DNA of 64,000 nt from Oreohelix idahoensis. Lineage: Eukaryota; Mollusca; Gastropoda; Stylommatophora; Oreohelicidae. The position numbers and the translations under genes are program-made. The first letter of the stretch is position 1. Each line of letters opens with the position of its first letter. The notes beneath the pieces were generated by a model. That model had not been told where the DNA came from and made no database searches. It was given only the letters and a program-made list of their open reading frames with translations. The stretch lies in NCBI GenBank assembly GCA_024509875.1, contig JAMPIV010004456.1:248001-312000 (forward strand), read 5' to 3'. This document shows positions 1-11,118 of this stretch, piece after piece.

Positions 1-2
1 CT

Positions 3-1626
3 GAAAGGTTGGCCGAAGATAAGAGAATAGAGGCTGAAAAAGAAATTAAGAGGTTACAGATTGAGGCTGAGGCTAAGAAATTGGAGGCAGAAAAAGAAGA
101 GAAGAAATTAGCTGCAGAAAGGGAAGACAAGAGATTAGCTGCAGAAAGGGAAGCCGAGGAAAAGAAATTAGCTGCAGAAAGGGAAGGCGAGGAAAGAAGA
201 TTAGCTGCAGAAAGGGAAGACAAGCGATTAGCTGCAGAAAGGGAAGCAGAAGATAAAAGATTACAAAGGGAACATGAGTTACGACTAAGGGAGTTTGAGT
301 TTCAAGGCCATGCTCCTGAAAATGGTGCCAGTCCCTTTACCTCTGATGCCACTGCTAGTCAGGGAGCCTCAACCTCAGCTATGAACTTTCATTTAGATCA
401 TTTTGTTGAGAAAGAAGATGATATTGAGAGCTATCTAAATAGATATGAACTATTAGCTACCACGTATGGGTTAGAGAGAGAAAGGTGGAGCTTAAAGTTA
501 TCTCAAGGTCTTCGTGGGGCAGCTTATGAAGTTTTTGCCAAAATGAACAGAGGTGATCAGGAAAATTATGACATGCTAAAGCAGGCTCTTTTGTTAAGAT
601 ACGAAAAGAACGCAGAATTTTATAGGAAGAAATTTAGGAATGCTAAACTACTGTCAGGTGAAACCTATCACCAGTTCTCTGCACGGATAGAGACATACTT
701 GGAGAAATGGACTTCTCTGGGGAAAACCCAAGATCTTAAGGAAATGGTCCTTATAGAACAATTAAGAGAGTCCATGGCTCCAGACCTGAGAAAGTTTCTC
801 ATGGAACAAGGTGCAGAGAGGCTGGGTGAGTTGCTAAATGTTGCAGAAAGGTATCAAGCAGCTCAGGCAGAGGTATCAGGTAATAAAAAGAAACAGATAG
901 ATAATTTTAAGGCACCACAGAACTTTAATAAATTTGATCCTAGAGATCAAAACAAAGGTAAGCACCAATTTGATAGGCCACGGTATGACAATAAAAATAA
1001 AACCCCACAATTCGATGAAAGGAAATATGATGAAAGAAAATCTTTCAACCAAGGGAAAAGGTGGTGTAAAAATTGTAAGATGAACAATCATGACACTGAC
1101 CGTTGCAGAAGGAACCCTATAGTTATGGCCACCCTTCAGGTCAGGTCGACCTCAAGACAGGAGGAGGATATTATGTTAAATACCACTCCAGAAGAAATGA
1201 GGAAGGCACAGGCTGGGGATAAGACCCTCAAGCCTTGTTTCAGGAAATTGTCAACTTGTCATACAACTCCAGGCAAGGGAGATTTTTACATGAAAAACAA
1301 GTTGATGTATAGGAAGACTGGAGCTAGATCCAAAGGTCAGGGACAGCTGGTACTTCCAAAAAAGATATAGGGCAGAATTAATAAGGAGCCTACATGTGAA
1401 ACCAGATGGGGACCATGAGAAAATTGGTACCATCATCCAAAAGGTGGCTCACAATTATTATTGGCCCAAGGCAAGATGGGACATTGAGAATTTTGTAGAA
1501 AGGTGTAGCATAGCACATGAGGGAACATCCACAAGTGGGAACATTGATCAGGACCTGGACACGCCACGGGGCAATCGTAGGCCTGACAATAGGAAGAAAA
1601 TAGATTTGATAAAGTGGACCAAATGA
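3..1626 (+). pseudogene. Gag plus integrase zinc-binding region, copy 1 (5' partial, frameshifted)
   Basis: The frame is open from the window edge, so the true start lies to the left. The first ~90 codons are charged coiled-coil repeats built on LAAEREDKR. A Ty3-type Gag core follows, then one CCHC knuckle (CKNCKMNNHDTDRC, about base 1068-1110). The protein then runs directly into sequence resembling the integrase N-terminal zinc-binding region. Compared with copy 2, an extra A in the A-run near 1360 breaks the frame; the second part continues in another frame to 1626. No protease motif is seen between knuckle and integrase. It probably makes no full protein. Confidence 0.8.
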
Positions 1627-1944
1627 AATGGGAAGCCCCTTTTCACGGACAAGCTTCACTTAACTGTTTTACAATGGCCACTATGCAGAGAGTGCAAAAA
1701 GATGTCTTACCCCAGGATAAGCCGAAAATCCCTCAATCGGACTTAAACAAACTGGAGGAAGAGGATGTAGAGAGGAAATCTCTCATCAAGAATTTTAAGT
1801 GGGGAGAAAGCCCCAAGAAAAAAATTGGTAGCGGTCGTTTTGTGCATGAAAATTCTGGGAAGAAAAATCATCACTATAGCGCTTCGAGTGGAAGAGACCA
1901 TACCGGTGCATGGACAAATAGGTCCACAAAATTAAAGGTCCATA

Positions 1945-4712
1945 TGTAACGCTGTTAAGAACGTGGACTGATGAAAAGGCAGAGGAAAATATTACATCCT
2001 CATACCAATATGTGAATGAGCTGACCACTCGTTTAAAAACTGGCTGGAAACTTGCCAATGAAAATTTGAAACAAGCCAGGAAGAAACAAGCTGCCTATTT
2101 TAACAGGAAAGCTAAAGACAGAGATTTGGCTGTGGGAGAGAAGGTACTGCTTCTTCTCCCCGGTAGTCAGAATAAGTTACAAATTGGATGGCAAGGTCCA
2201 TATACAGTTCTAGAGAAGGTGTCTAGAACAAATTATAAGATAGATAAGAAGGGGAAAGAAAAAATCTATCATGTGAATCTCAAGAAGAAATATTTGGAAA
2301 GGGAACATCAGGAAGAGACACACTTGTTGACCTTGTCTATTGCAATGGAGATGAAAAAGGAACCACTTTCATCATTTGAATATCCATTACACCCCTGTGA
2401 GACAGCGGCACAGGTGAAAATCAGTACACATTTAACGAAAAATCAGAAAGAGAGAGTGCAACAGGTTCTAGATAATCATACAGAAGTGTTAACGGACCGA
2501 CCGGGGCATACAACTTTATTGGAATATGATATGAAACTGATAGACCCCACACCTGTCTGTATGAAACCCTATTCGATTCCTTTTGCTAAGGAGAAAGCTT
2601 TGAAGGAAGAGATAGACTATTTGTTGAAGGAAGGAATTATTTCACACAGTGAATCTTCGTATAGTTCCAGTGTGGTACTCCTAAGGAAACCCTCTGGAGA
2701 ACATAGACTCTGTATAGATTACAGGAGACTGAATGCTATCACAGAAGGACAGGTGGATCCATTGCCGGATACAAATCAGTTGTTTGCTAGGCTAAATAAA
2801 GCTAAATATTTCTCAAAAGTGGATCTGAGTAAATGATACTATCAGATTAAAGTAAAGCCTGAGGTTAGACCATACCTAGCTTTTAGTACATCAGAGGGAC
2901 ACTATGAGTTTAACAGATTGCCATTTGGATTGAAGAATGCACCTAGTGTCTTCTCTAGAATGATGAGAAAATTATTGGACCCTCTGAATAATCCATGTAT
3001 CACAAATTTCATGGATGATATCCTTATAGCAACAGAAACATTTGAGGAACACATTGACTCTCTGAACATGCTGTTTAATCGACTTAGAGAAGCGAATTTA
3101 ACAGCCCGACCAACCAAATGTTGCGTTGGATGTAAAGAATTAGAATTCCTGGGACACACAGTCTATCAGGGAAACATGACCCCTGATCCCAAGAATTTAG
3201 AGAAACTAAAGAAAGCCCCGAGACCACAAACCAAGAAAGACGTGAGGTCCTTTGTCTCATTATGTGGTTTTTACCAAAAGTATAATAATAATAATAATAA
3301 ATTCTTTAAGCGCCAAACACGGCGCATAAGGCAGAAACCAGTGCTCTCCAGGTTGTTCGTTGTGACGCCACTCCTCTTTGCTCTTGCACATTATTTAGGC
3401 CCAACGTTCTTCCTTCTCTTATTATTGTTCTTCTGAGTGTTTCTTTTGGTCTTCCTTTTTTCCGCTTACCCTCAGGAACCCAAGTGAGCGCCTGTAGTGG
3501 TATTCTGTTGTTTTGCATTCGTAGGACATGACCGATATATGACCATCGTCTTTTCCTTATATAGTCGGAGACATATTTCTGCCTAGAGTCTTCTCTTATT
3601 TGTCGATTAGTCTTGAATTCTTTCCAACTGATGTTCATGAGTTTTCTAAGACATTTGTTCTCGAATGTATTCAGCTTGTTCTCCAATGATTTTGTTATTT
3701 TCCAACTCTCACAGCCGTATGTTAACACTGAGATAACATTTGAATTAAACAGACGAAGCTTGGTATGTATATTCAATGATCGTAATTTCCAAATGTTAGA
3801 TAATCTATTGAAGGCGCTAGCTGCCAAAGCAATTCTAGTATGGATTTCTCTTGCTGTGTCACCATCCTGAGTCATTTTACTGCCTAAATAATTGAAACTT
3901 TCAACTTTCTGTAGTTTTTCCCCGTTCAAGATGATATCAAAGGTCTCGTTAGAAAAGTTCATAGCTTTAGTTTTAGAGGCATTTATTTGGAGACCAATTT
4001 TAACCGAGAGATGACACAAATTATTTATTGCTTCTTGGGATTGTCTTGGTGTTGAACTTAAGAATGCTACATCATCTGCGAAATCCAGGTCCCCCAGGAA
4101 TTTTCCATTTGTCCATTTTATACCCAATTTTATACCCAAAAGTATATCAAAAACTTTAATTCCATATGTGCACCGTTAACTGATTTGACACGTAAAGGAA
4201 ATCCAGATCGAATTACATGGACACCACAATGTGAATTGGCTTACCAGGAATTGAAGGAAAAGCTTACAAGCAAACCTATTTTGAAACTACCTGACTTAAG
4301 TCAAGAATTCATTGTAAGGACTGATGCCAGTAATATTGGGTTAGGTGCAACTCTGCTACAGAAATCAGATGCATTGGATGGGGAATTAAGCCCAGTGGCA
4401 TATGCTAGCAGAAAGTTGAATAAAGCTGAAACCAACTACTCAACTAGCGAAAAAGAATGTCTTGCAGTAATATGGGCGATAAAGAAATTCAATATTTATC
4501 TGTATGGGAAGGCATTTAAGTTGCAAACGGACCACAAACCCTTGTCATTTCTAGCGCAGGCTAGACATGAGAATTCTAGATTACTCCGTTGGTCATTACT
4601 GATCCAGCCATATGAGTTTTGCATAGAGTATATAAGTGGAAAAACAAATCTGGGAGCGGATTTTTTAAGCCGCCATCCGTGTGATGAGAATCACCGTAAG
4701 CCCCAGAAATAA
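1945..4712 (+). pseudogene. Integrase C-terminal domain, RT and RNase H, copy 1 (stop codon plus LINE insertion)
   Basis: The order is an integrase C-terminal region with a GPY motif (about 2185-2290), then RT, then Ty3-type RNase H (4185-4712). RT motifs include a substrate-binding segment with LCIDYRRLN, FGLKNAPSVFSRMM and the catalytic FMDD box (3010-3025). An in-frame TGA at 2834-2836 follows VDLSK, in the RT catalytic region, and is shared with copy 2. A LINE inserted antisense at 3284-4135 separates RT from RNase H. RNase H keeps its acidic residues (RTDAS, SEKEC, QTDHK). Integrase lies upstream of RT, the reverse of the usual Ty3 order. Confidence 0.8.
3284..4135 (-). mobile_element. 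5'-truncated LINE 3' end inserted in copy 1 RT
   Basis: The insertion is flanked by the 10-bp direct repeat CCAAAAGTAT (3274-3283 and 4136-4145), and copy 2 has the empty site at 10473-10482. On the minus strand it encodes about 277 residues of LINE reverse transcriptase from the FADD catalytic box to the C-terminus, with YGCESW and the GKRKKGRPKETLRR tail typical of RTE-like LINEs. The 3' end is an (ATT)n tail, seen on the + strand as AAT repeats at 3284-3300. 5' truncation and a target duplication fit target-primed insertion after copies 1 and 2 became separate. Confidence 0.9.
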
Positions 4713-4782
4713 TAATAAATTTCTCTATGTGTATATAGAATTATAGACTGACATATAACGTCTGTTTTAAGTGGGGAGAATT

Positions 4783-6843
4783 TGTCGTGAAACATTCTAA
4801 ATCCACATATATAAATTAAAAGGTAAATGTAAAGCCTAACAAATAAATTCAATAAAAGGAAAGAAGAATGGTAAAGAACAGTGCTGTCACAATGACTGTA
4901 CTCGAAATCCCCCTTGTTTTCTACTTCGTCTGCAAATTGTAACGTTTCCACGTTAATAGTAAAGCCTATAGCAGCATACAAGCGTTTCCACAACACAATA
5001 AAACGGGTACTGCAGTTCTAAGAAAAACCTTGAGATAACGCAAGCTGATTAATGACCTAAATTAATACTAGCATTAATTACACTACGTTACCATACACGA
5101 ACGGACAGATGGACTTAGGATAGAAAGAAGGGAGGGCTGATCGAAGGAACACATGCAACACTAAACACGCGTCTCGCGATATTAATGCCACCCCAACAAG
5201 CGTAAGGCCAGAAACAATACTTTTTTTTCAGATGGACAGTGATAAAAAACACTACCCATACGAGAGTTGTGTTTAAAAACTTACAAAACGCTTATTAGGA
5301 AACATGACATTCTACTGTTTTATGTCTAAAATCCTGACATTAGTCTGACAGTACAGCAGGACAGGTGGCGGTTCTAAAACATAAAAAATAAAAAAACAAA
5401 TACACGACTATCCTAGAAAATACATATTTTGAACGCAGCCACCTAGCTCCCTTAAATTTATATAGTTGGGTTCCTTAGGACTTGCTGACAAAGAATATGT
5501 TAAGTGTTATGCAAATAGTCTAGGAATTAACAAGTTATAGCCAAAATAAAATAATGGTGCTGTCAGACAACACCAAAATCAGAATCGCTCAGTGGCAGAT
5601 TTTTAAACCACCATTGTACGGGAAATAGGTCCCCATGTTAAATCCTATTTGATTGGATAGAAATAAATGTAAGGCTAAACACGATTAGTCGGACTATAAA
5701 TACTATTTTTCGTTGTTAGGGGAGACGGATGGAAGGGTACTTTTTTTCAAACGCTTGGGTAAACATGGCACGATTGGTTAGACCCGCCAATATAGTCACT
5801 TAGACGCGTCAGTTCAGGACCACATTTTCAAAAATACTTTCTAAAGCAACAGTGCGTTGAGAATCAGCTTATATTTTTCTAAATAAAAGCCTGAGACAGA
5901 GGCAGGTCGGAATTTGTGCCATAATTTGTGCCATTATTCTTCACCAGTCAACGTATCTGTTTATCATTTCCATGAATTGTGGGACTGTGGTCCTAAAGTT
6001 ATTGAGCAGCACCTGGTCAGAGCTTTGCTGAATCCAGAGGTGGACAGCATACTCCTTGGTCCATATAGCTAACAGTGAGGTGTCTCCAGAACACAGGGGA
6101 GCAATCGAGCAGAGGAGTCTTTTCCTGCCGCCATCACGAAAGATAAGCCTATGTGGCCAGCGGAGCTCAACATTATGTAACCCCATCTTAAACTGACATT
6201 GTGTAAAAATAAGAGGGGAAATTAATTGTTTTAATGCCAGGAACTGAGAACATCTCCAATACTAGTTCCAACAGAAACAAACACTTGAAGTCATGATGAC
6301 AAATAGCCACATAGCTTGAAAAACCAAACCAGTATTACCTCATAGTACTACTACACAACTGACACATAGTATAATACTAATAAAATATGTCACTACAAGA
6401 TTCATATTTATAAATTATGTACATATAAATTGTGATTACATTTTATTATGATTCCTGGTTCACTGTGTAGTTGAATCAGGATCTCTATTAGTGAAAGTAC
6501 TTAATACATATATATTTGAAAATTTACCAGTGACTCATTTAAGATAGTCTCATAGAGTGTTATATGTATGTGAGTGTCAAAATGTTGTCAAGTGTGGTGG
6601 AATAAATTACCTTGTTTATCTGTCTGTTATTGTTGTGACTTACACTTCATCATTTACAAAACCCTAGACATTCAACGTAGTCATCACAATATTCCAGAAT
6701 AATTCTGACTGAGGTATAAATATGTGGTAGCAAGTAAGGTCATCTGTAATACACTACACTTATTAGATACAGATACCTTCACAGCTGATCTCAGTCAGTA
6801 CACTAAGTCCCTATAAATATTTATAACATCCCATTTTACCACA
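4783..6843 (+). repeat. Long terminal repeat shared between copy 1 and copy 2
   Basis: This 2061-bp block is repeated at 11119-13181 with few differences. It starts TGTCGTGAAAC after a purine-rich tract and ends TTTTACCACA, so it has TG and CA ends. It serves as 3' LTR of copy 1 and 5' LTR of copy 2. About 2 kb is long for a Ty3-type LTR. A minus-strand ORF of about 80 codons (5941-6186) is present in both LTRs but differs near its end, and I do not treat it as a gene. No clear TATA box or poly(A) site could be assigned. Confidence 0.85.
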
Positions 6844-6848
6844 TATAT

Positions 6849-6866
6849 TGGGGTCCTGTCCGGGAT
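6849..6866 (+). promoter_or_regulatory. Candidate primer-binding site
   Basis: TGGGGTCCTGTCCGGGAT begins five bases after the LTR end. Its complement ends in CCA, as a tRNA 3' end does, and it matches the usual tRNA-Pro primer site at 15 of 18 positions. Primer identity is therefore only suggested. Confidence 0.5.
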
Positions 6867-7046
6867 TTTGAATCTTTCCCTATTATAAATATTGGGGGTA
6901 ATTCACTTCAGGGAATAATACAATTTAAAAGGTATCCTTGGGTGAAAATAAATAAGGTTGAGCTCTCAGTGCCTGTGTTGTCCTGAGTTAATTAGTCATA
7001 GATAAAATTGTTTAGTTAAATATTTTAGACATTTACCTGGTAGACA

Positions 7047-8825
7047 ATGGCGGACTTGGCCAAATTTCGATCTGCTGCTGTGCAGACTGCGAAAGAGTTA
7101 GGAATGGACGGGCAAATTATGATTGCTTATGTCACTGCTGAATGTGACAAATATATTGAACGGGAAGAAAGAAGATTAGAAAAAGAGGCCGAAAGAAAAT
7201 TAGAATCTGAAAGGTTGGCCGAAGATAAGAGAATAGAGGCTGAAAAAGAAATTAAGAGGTTACAGATTGAGGCTGAGGCTAAGAAATTGGAGGCAGAAAG
7301 AGAAGAGAAGAAATTAGCTGCAGAAAGGGAAGACAAGAGATTAGCTGCAGAAAGGGAAGCCGAGGAAAAGAAATTAGCTGCAGAAAGGGAGGAAAAAAGA
7401 TTAGCTGCAGAAAGGGAAGACAAGCGATTAGCTGCAGAAAGGGAAGCAGAAGATAAAAGATTACAAAGGGAACATGAGTTACGACTAAGGGAGTTTGAGT
7501 TTCAAGGCCATGCTCCTGAAAATGGTGCCAGTCCCTTTACCTCTGATGCCACTGCTAGTCAGGGAGCCTCAACCTCAGCTATGAACTTTCATTTAGATCA
7601 TTTTGTTGAGAAAGAAGATGATATTGAGAGCTATCTAAATAGATATGAACTATTAGCTACCACGTATGGGTTAGAGAGAGAAAGGTGGAGCTTAAAGTTA
7701 TCTCAAGGTCTTCGTGGGGCAGCTTATGAAGTTTTTGCCAAAATGAACAGAGGTGATCAGGAGAATTATGACATGCTAAAGCAGGCTCTTTTGTTAAGAT
7801 ACGAAAAGAACGCAGAATTTTATAGGAAGAAATTTAGGAATGCTAAACTACTGTCAGGTGAAACCTATCACCAGTTCTCTGCACGGATAGAGACATACTT
7901 GGAGAAATGGACTTCTCTGGGGAAAACCCAAGATCTTAAGGAAATGGTCCTTATAGAACAATTAAGAGAGTCCATGGCTCCAGACCTGAGAAAGTTTCTC
8001 ATGGAACAAGGTGCAGAGAGGCTGGGGGAGTTGCTAAATGTTGCAGAAAGGTATCAAGCAGCTCAGGCAGAGGTATCAGGTAATAAAAAGAAACAGATAG
8101 ATAATTTTAAGGCACCACAGAACTTTAATAAATTTGATCCTAGAGATCAAAACAAAGGTAAGCACCAATTTGATAGGCCACGGTATGACAATAAAAATAA
8201 AACCCCACAATTCGATGAAAGGAAATATGATGAAAGAAAATCTTTCAACCAAGGGAAAAGGTGGTGTAAAAATTGTAAGATGAACAATCATGACACTGAC
8301 CGTTGCAGAAGGAACCCTATAGTTATGGCCACCCTTCAGGTCAGGTCAACCTCAAGACAGGAGGAGGATATTATGTTAAATACCACTCCAGAAGAAATGA
8401 GGAAGGCACAGGCTGGGGATAAGACCCTCAAGCCTTGTTTCAGGAAATTGTCAACTTGTCATACAACTCCAGGCAAGGGAGAATTTTACATGAAAAACAA
8501 GTTGATGTATAGGAAGACTGGAGCTAGATCCAAAGGTCAGGGACAGCTGGTACTTCCTAAAAGATATAGGGCAGAATTAATAAGGAGCCTACATGTGAAA
8601 CCAGATGGGGACCATGAGAAAATTGGTACCATCATCCAAAAGGTGGCTCACAATTATTATTGGCCCAAGGCAAGATGGGACATTGAGAATTTTGTAGAAA
8701 GGTGTAGCATAGCACATGAGGGAACATCCACAAGTGGGAACATTGATCAGGACCTGGACACGCCACGGGGCAATCGTAGGCCTGACAATAGGAAGAAAAT
8801 AGATTTGATAAAGTGGACCAAATGA
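7047..8825 (+). CDS. Gag fused to integrase zinc-binding region, copy 2 (592 aa)
   Basis: The ORF starts at an ATG in good context (ACAATGG) about 200 bases after the LTR. Residues ~35-150 form a highly charged coiled coil of repeated LAAERE units. Residues ~180-350 resemble a Ty3 Gag core. A CCHC knuckle (CKNCKMNNHDTDRC) lies near residue 410. From ~residue 445 the protein resembles the integrase N-terminus, with LVLPKRYRAELIRSLH and NYYWPKARWDIENFVERC. The zinc-binding set looks incomplete: the usual second Cys after VERC is Ala. No retropepsin motif is visible. Gag would assemble the particle; the integrase remnant is probably inactive. Confidence 0.8.
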   Translation: MADLAKFRSAAVQTAKELGMDGQIMIAYVTAECDKYIEREERRLEKEAERKLESERLAEDKRIEAEKEIKRLQIEAEAKKLEAEREEKKLAAEREDKRLAAEREAEEKKLAAEREEKRLAAEREDKRLAAEREAEDKRLQREHELRLREFEFQGHAPENGASPFTSDATASQGASTSAMNFHLDHFVEKEDDIESYLNRYELLATTYGLERERWSLKLSQGLRGAAYEVFAKMNRGDQENYDMLKQALLLRYEKNAEFYRKKFRNAKLLSGETYHQFSARIETYLEKWTSLGKTQDLKEMVLIEQLRESMAPDLRKFLMEQGAERLGELLNVAERYQAAQAEVSGNKKKQIDNFKAPQNFNKFDPRDQNKGKHQFDRPRYDNKNKTPQFDERKYDERKSFNQGKRWCKNCKMNNHDTDRCRRNPIVMATLQVRSTSRQEEDIMLNTTPEEMRKAQAGDKTLKPCFRKLSTCHTTPGKGEFYMKNKLMYRKTGARSKGQGQLVLPKRYRAELIRSLHVKPDGDHEKIGTIIQKVAHNYYWPKARWDIENFVERCSIAHEGTSTSGNIDQDLDTPRGNRRPDNRKKIDLIKWTK

Positions 8826-9132
8826 AATGGGAAGCCCCTTTTCACGGACAAGCTTCACTTAACTGTTTTACAATGGCCACTATGCAGAGAGTGCAAAAAG
8901 ATGTCTTACCCCAGGATAAGCCGAAAATCCCTCAATCGGACTTAAACAAACTGGAGGAAGAGGATGTAGAGAGGAAATCTCTCATCAAGAATTTTAAGTG
9001 GGGAGAAAGCCCCAAGAAAAAAATTGGTAGCGGTCGTTTTGTGCATGAAAATTCTGGGAAGAAAAATCATCACTATAGCGCTTCGAGTGGAAGAGACCAT
9101 ACCGGTGCATGGACAAATAGGTCCACAAAATT
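8826..9132 (+). other. Region where the integrase catalytic core is expected but not recognised
   Basis: Between the integrase zinc-binding and C-terminal regions the best frame (8813-9148, 111 codons) is lysine-rich with no recognisable DDE core. The same ~300 bases occur in copy 1 at 1627-1944. A full Ty3 core would need several hundred bases more, so an internal deletion is inferred. Confidence 0.55.
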
Positions 9133-11048
9133 AAAGGTCCATATGTAACGCTGTTAAGAACGTGGACTGATGAAAAGGCAGAGGAAAATATTACATCCTC
9201 ATACCAATATGTGAATGAGCTGACCACTCGTTTAAAAACTGGCTGGAAACTTGCCAATGAAAATTTGAAACAAGCCAGGAAGAAACAAGCTGCCTATTTT
9301 AACAGGAAAGCTAAAGACAGAGATTTGGCTGTGGGAGAGAAGGTACTGCTTCTTCTCCCCGGTAGTCAGAATAAGTTACAAATTGGATGGCAAGGTCCAT
9401 ATACAGTTCTAGAGAAGGTGTCTAGAACAAATTATAAGATAGATAAGAAGGGGAAAGAAAAAATCTATCATGTGAATCTCCTGAAGAAATATTTGGAAAG
9501 GGAACATCAGGAAGAGACACACTTGTTGACCTTGTCCATTGCAATGGAGATGAAAAAGGAACCACTTTCATCATTTGAATATCCATTACACCCCTGTGAG
9601 ACAGCGGCACAGGTGAAAATCAGTACACATTTAACGAAAAATCAGAAAGAGAGAGTGCAACAGGTTCTAGATAATCATACAGAAGTGTTAACGGACCGAC
9701 CGGGGCATACAACTTTATTGGAATATGATATGAAACTGATAGACCCCACACCTGTCTGTATGAAACCCTATTCGATTCCTTTTGCTAAGGAGGAAGCTTT
9801 GAAGGAAGAGATAGACTATTTGTTGAAGGAAGGAATTATTTCACACAGTGAATCTTCGTATAGTTCCAGTGTGGTACTCCTAAGGAAACCCTCTGGAGAA
9901 CATAGACTCTGTATAGATTACAGGAGACTGAATGCTATCACAGAAGGACAGGTGGATCCATTGCCGGATACAAATCAGTTGTTTGCTAGGCTAAATAAAG
10001 CTAAATATTTCTCAAAAGTGGATCTGAGTAAATGATACTATCAGATTCCAGTAAAGCCTGAGGTTAGACCATACCTAGCTTTTAGTACATCAGAGGGACA
10101 CTATGAGTTTAACAGATTGCCATTTGGATTGAAGAATGCACCTAGTGTCTTCTCTAGAATGATGAGAAAATTATTGGACCCTCTGAATAATCCATGTATC
10201 ACAAATTTCATGGATGATATCCTTATAGCAACAGAAACATTTGAGGAACACATTGACTCTCTGAACATGCTGTTTAATCGACTTAGAGAAGCGAATTTAA
10301 CAGCCCGACCAACCAAATGTTGCGTTGGATGTAAAGAATTAGAATTCCTGGGACACACAGTCTATCAGGGAAACATGACCCCTGATCCCAAGAATTTAGA
10401 GAAACTAAAGAAAGCCCCGAGACCACAAACCAAGAAAGACGTGAGGTCCTTTGTCTCATTATGTGGTTTTTACCAAAAGTATATCAAAAACTTTAATTCC
10501 ATATGTGCACCGTTAACTGATTTGACACGTAAAGGAAATCCAGATCGAATTACATGGACACCACAATGTGAATTGGCTTACCAGGAATTGAAGGAAAAGC
10601 TTACAAGCAAACCTATTTTGAAACTACCTGACTTAAGTCAAGAATTCATTGTAAGGACTGATGCCAGTAATATTGGGTTAGGTGCAACTCTGCTACAGAA
10701 ATCAGATGCATTGGATGGGGAATTAAGCCCAGTGGCATATGCTAGCAGAAAGTTGAATAAAGCTGAAACCAACTACTCAACTAGCGAAAAAGAATGTCTT
10801 GCAGTAATAGGGCGATAAAGAAATTCAATATTTATCTGTATGGGAAGGCATTTAAGTTGCAAACGGACCACAAACCCTTGTCATTTCTAGCGCAGGCTAG
10901 ACATGAGAATTCTAGATTACTCCGTTGGTCATTACTGATCCAGCCATATGAGTTTTGCATAGAGTATATAAGTGGAAAAACAAATCTGGGAGCGGATTTT
11001 TTAAGCCGCCATCCGTGTGATGAGAATCACCGTAAGCCCCAGAAATAA
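9133..11048 (+). pseudogene. Integrase C-terminal domain, RT and RNase H, copy 2 (TGA and frameshift)
   Basis: The frame opens with an integrase C-terminal segment (GPYTVLEK, HVNLLKKY, 9370-9490) and continues into RT with LCIDYRRLN. It is stopped by TGA at 10033-10035 after VDLSK. The same frame resumes with YYQIPVKPE, FGLKNAPSVFSRMM and the FMDD catalytic box (about 10210), then RNase H with RTDAS and SEKEC. A one-base deletion near 10809 relative to copy 1 shifts the frame, and the last RNase H part (QTDHKPLSFL to the C-terminus) lies in 10794-11048. The TGA is shared with copy 1; the frameshift is private. Confidence 0.8.
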
Positions 11049-11104
11049 TAATAAATTTCTCTATGTGTATATAGAATTATAGACTGACATATAACGTCTG
11101 TTTT

Positions 11105-11118
11105 AAGTGGGGAGAATT
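11105..11118 (+). promoter_or_regulatory. Polypurine tract before 3' LTR
   Basis: A purine-rich run containing AAGTGGGGAGAA directly precedes the TG that starts the LTR. The same tract precedes the LTR of copy 1 at 4769-4782. It would prime plus-strand DNA synthesis. Confidence 0.65.

Larger units (their letters stand above)
1..4782 (+). mobile_element. Ty3-type (Gmr1-like) LTR retrotransposon, copy 1, internal region, cut by the window edge
   Basis: This stretch aligns almost base for base with the internal region of copy 2 (6844-11118), at an offset of about 7200. It starts inside gag and runs through integrase pieces, RT and RNase H to a polypurine tract just before the LTR at 4783. Differences from copy 2 include 6 extra bases in the Gag coiled-coil repeats, one extra A near 1360 that shifts the frame, and an 852-bp antisense LINE insertion at 3284-4135. 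Its own left LTR is outside the window. The domain order Gag, IN, RT, RNase H places it near the Gmr1 group of Ty3 elements, an inference from motif order only. Confidence 0.85.

Noticed and set aside
876..1091. Antisense ORFs inside gag (876-1091 and 8076-8291), identical in both copies
   Set aside because: They mirror Lys/Asn-rich Gag codons and have no independent features.
5941..6186. Minus-strand ORF in both LTRs (81 and 79 codons)
   Set aside because: No recognisable motif, its end differs between copies by an indel, and LTRs rarely encode proteins. Not annotated as a gene.
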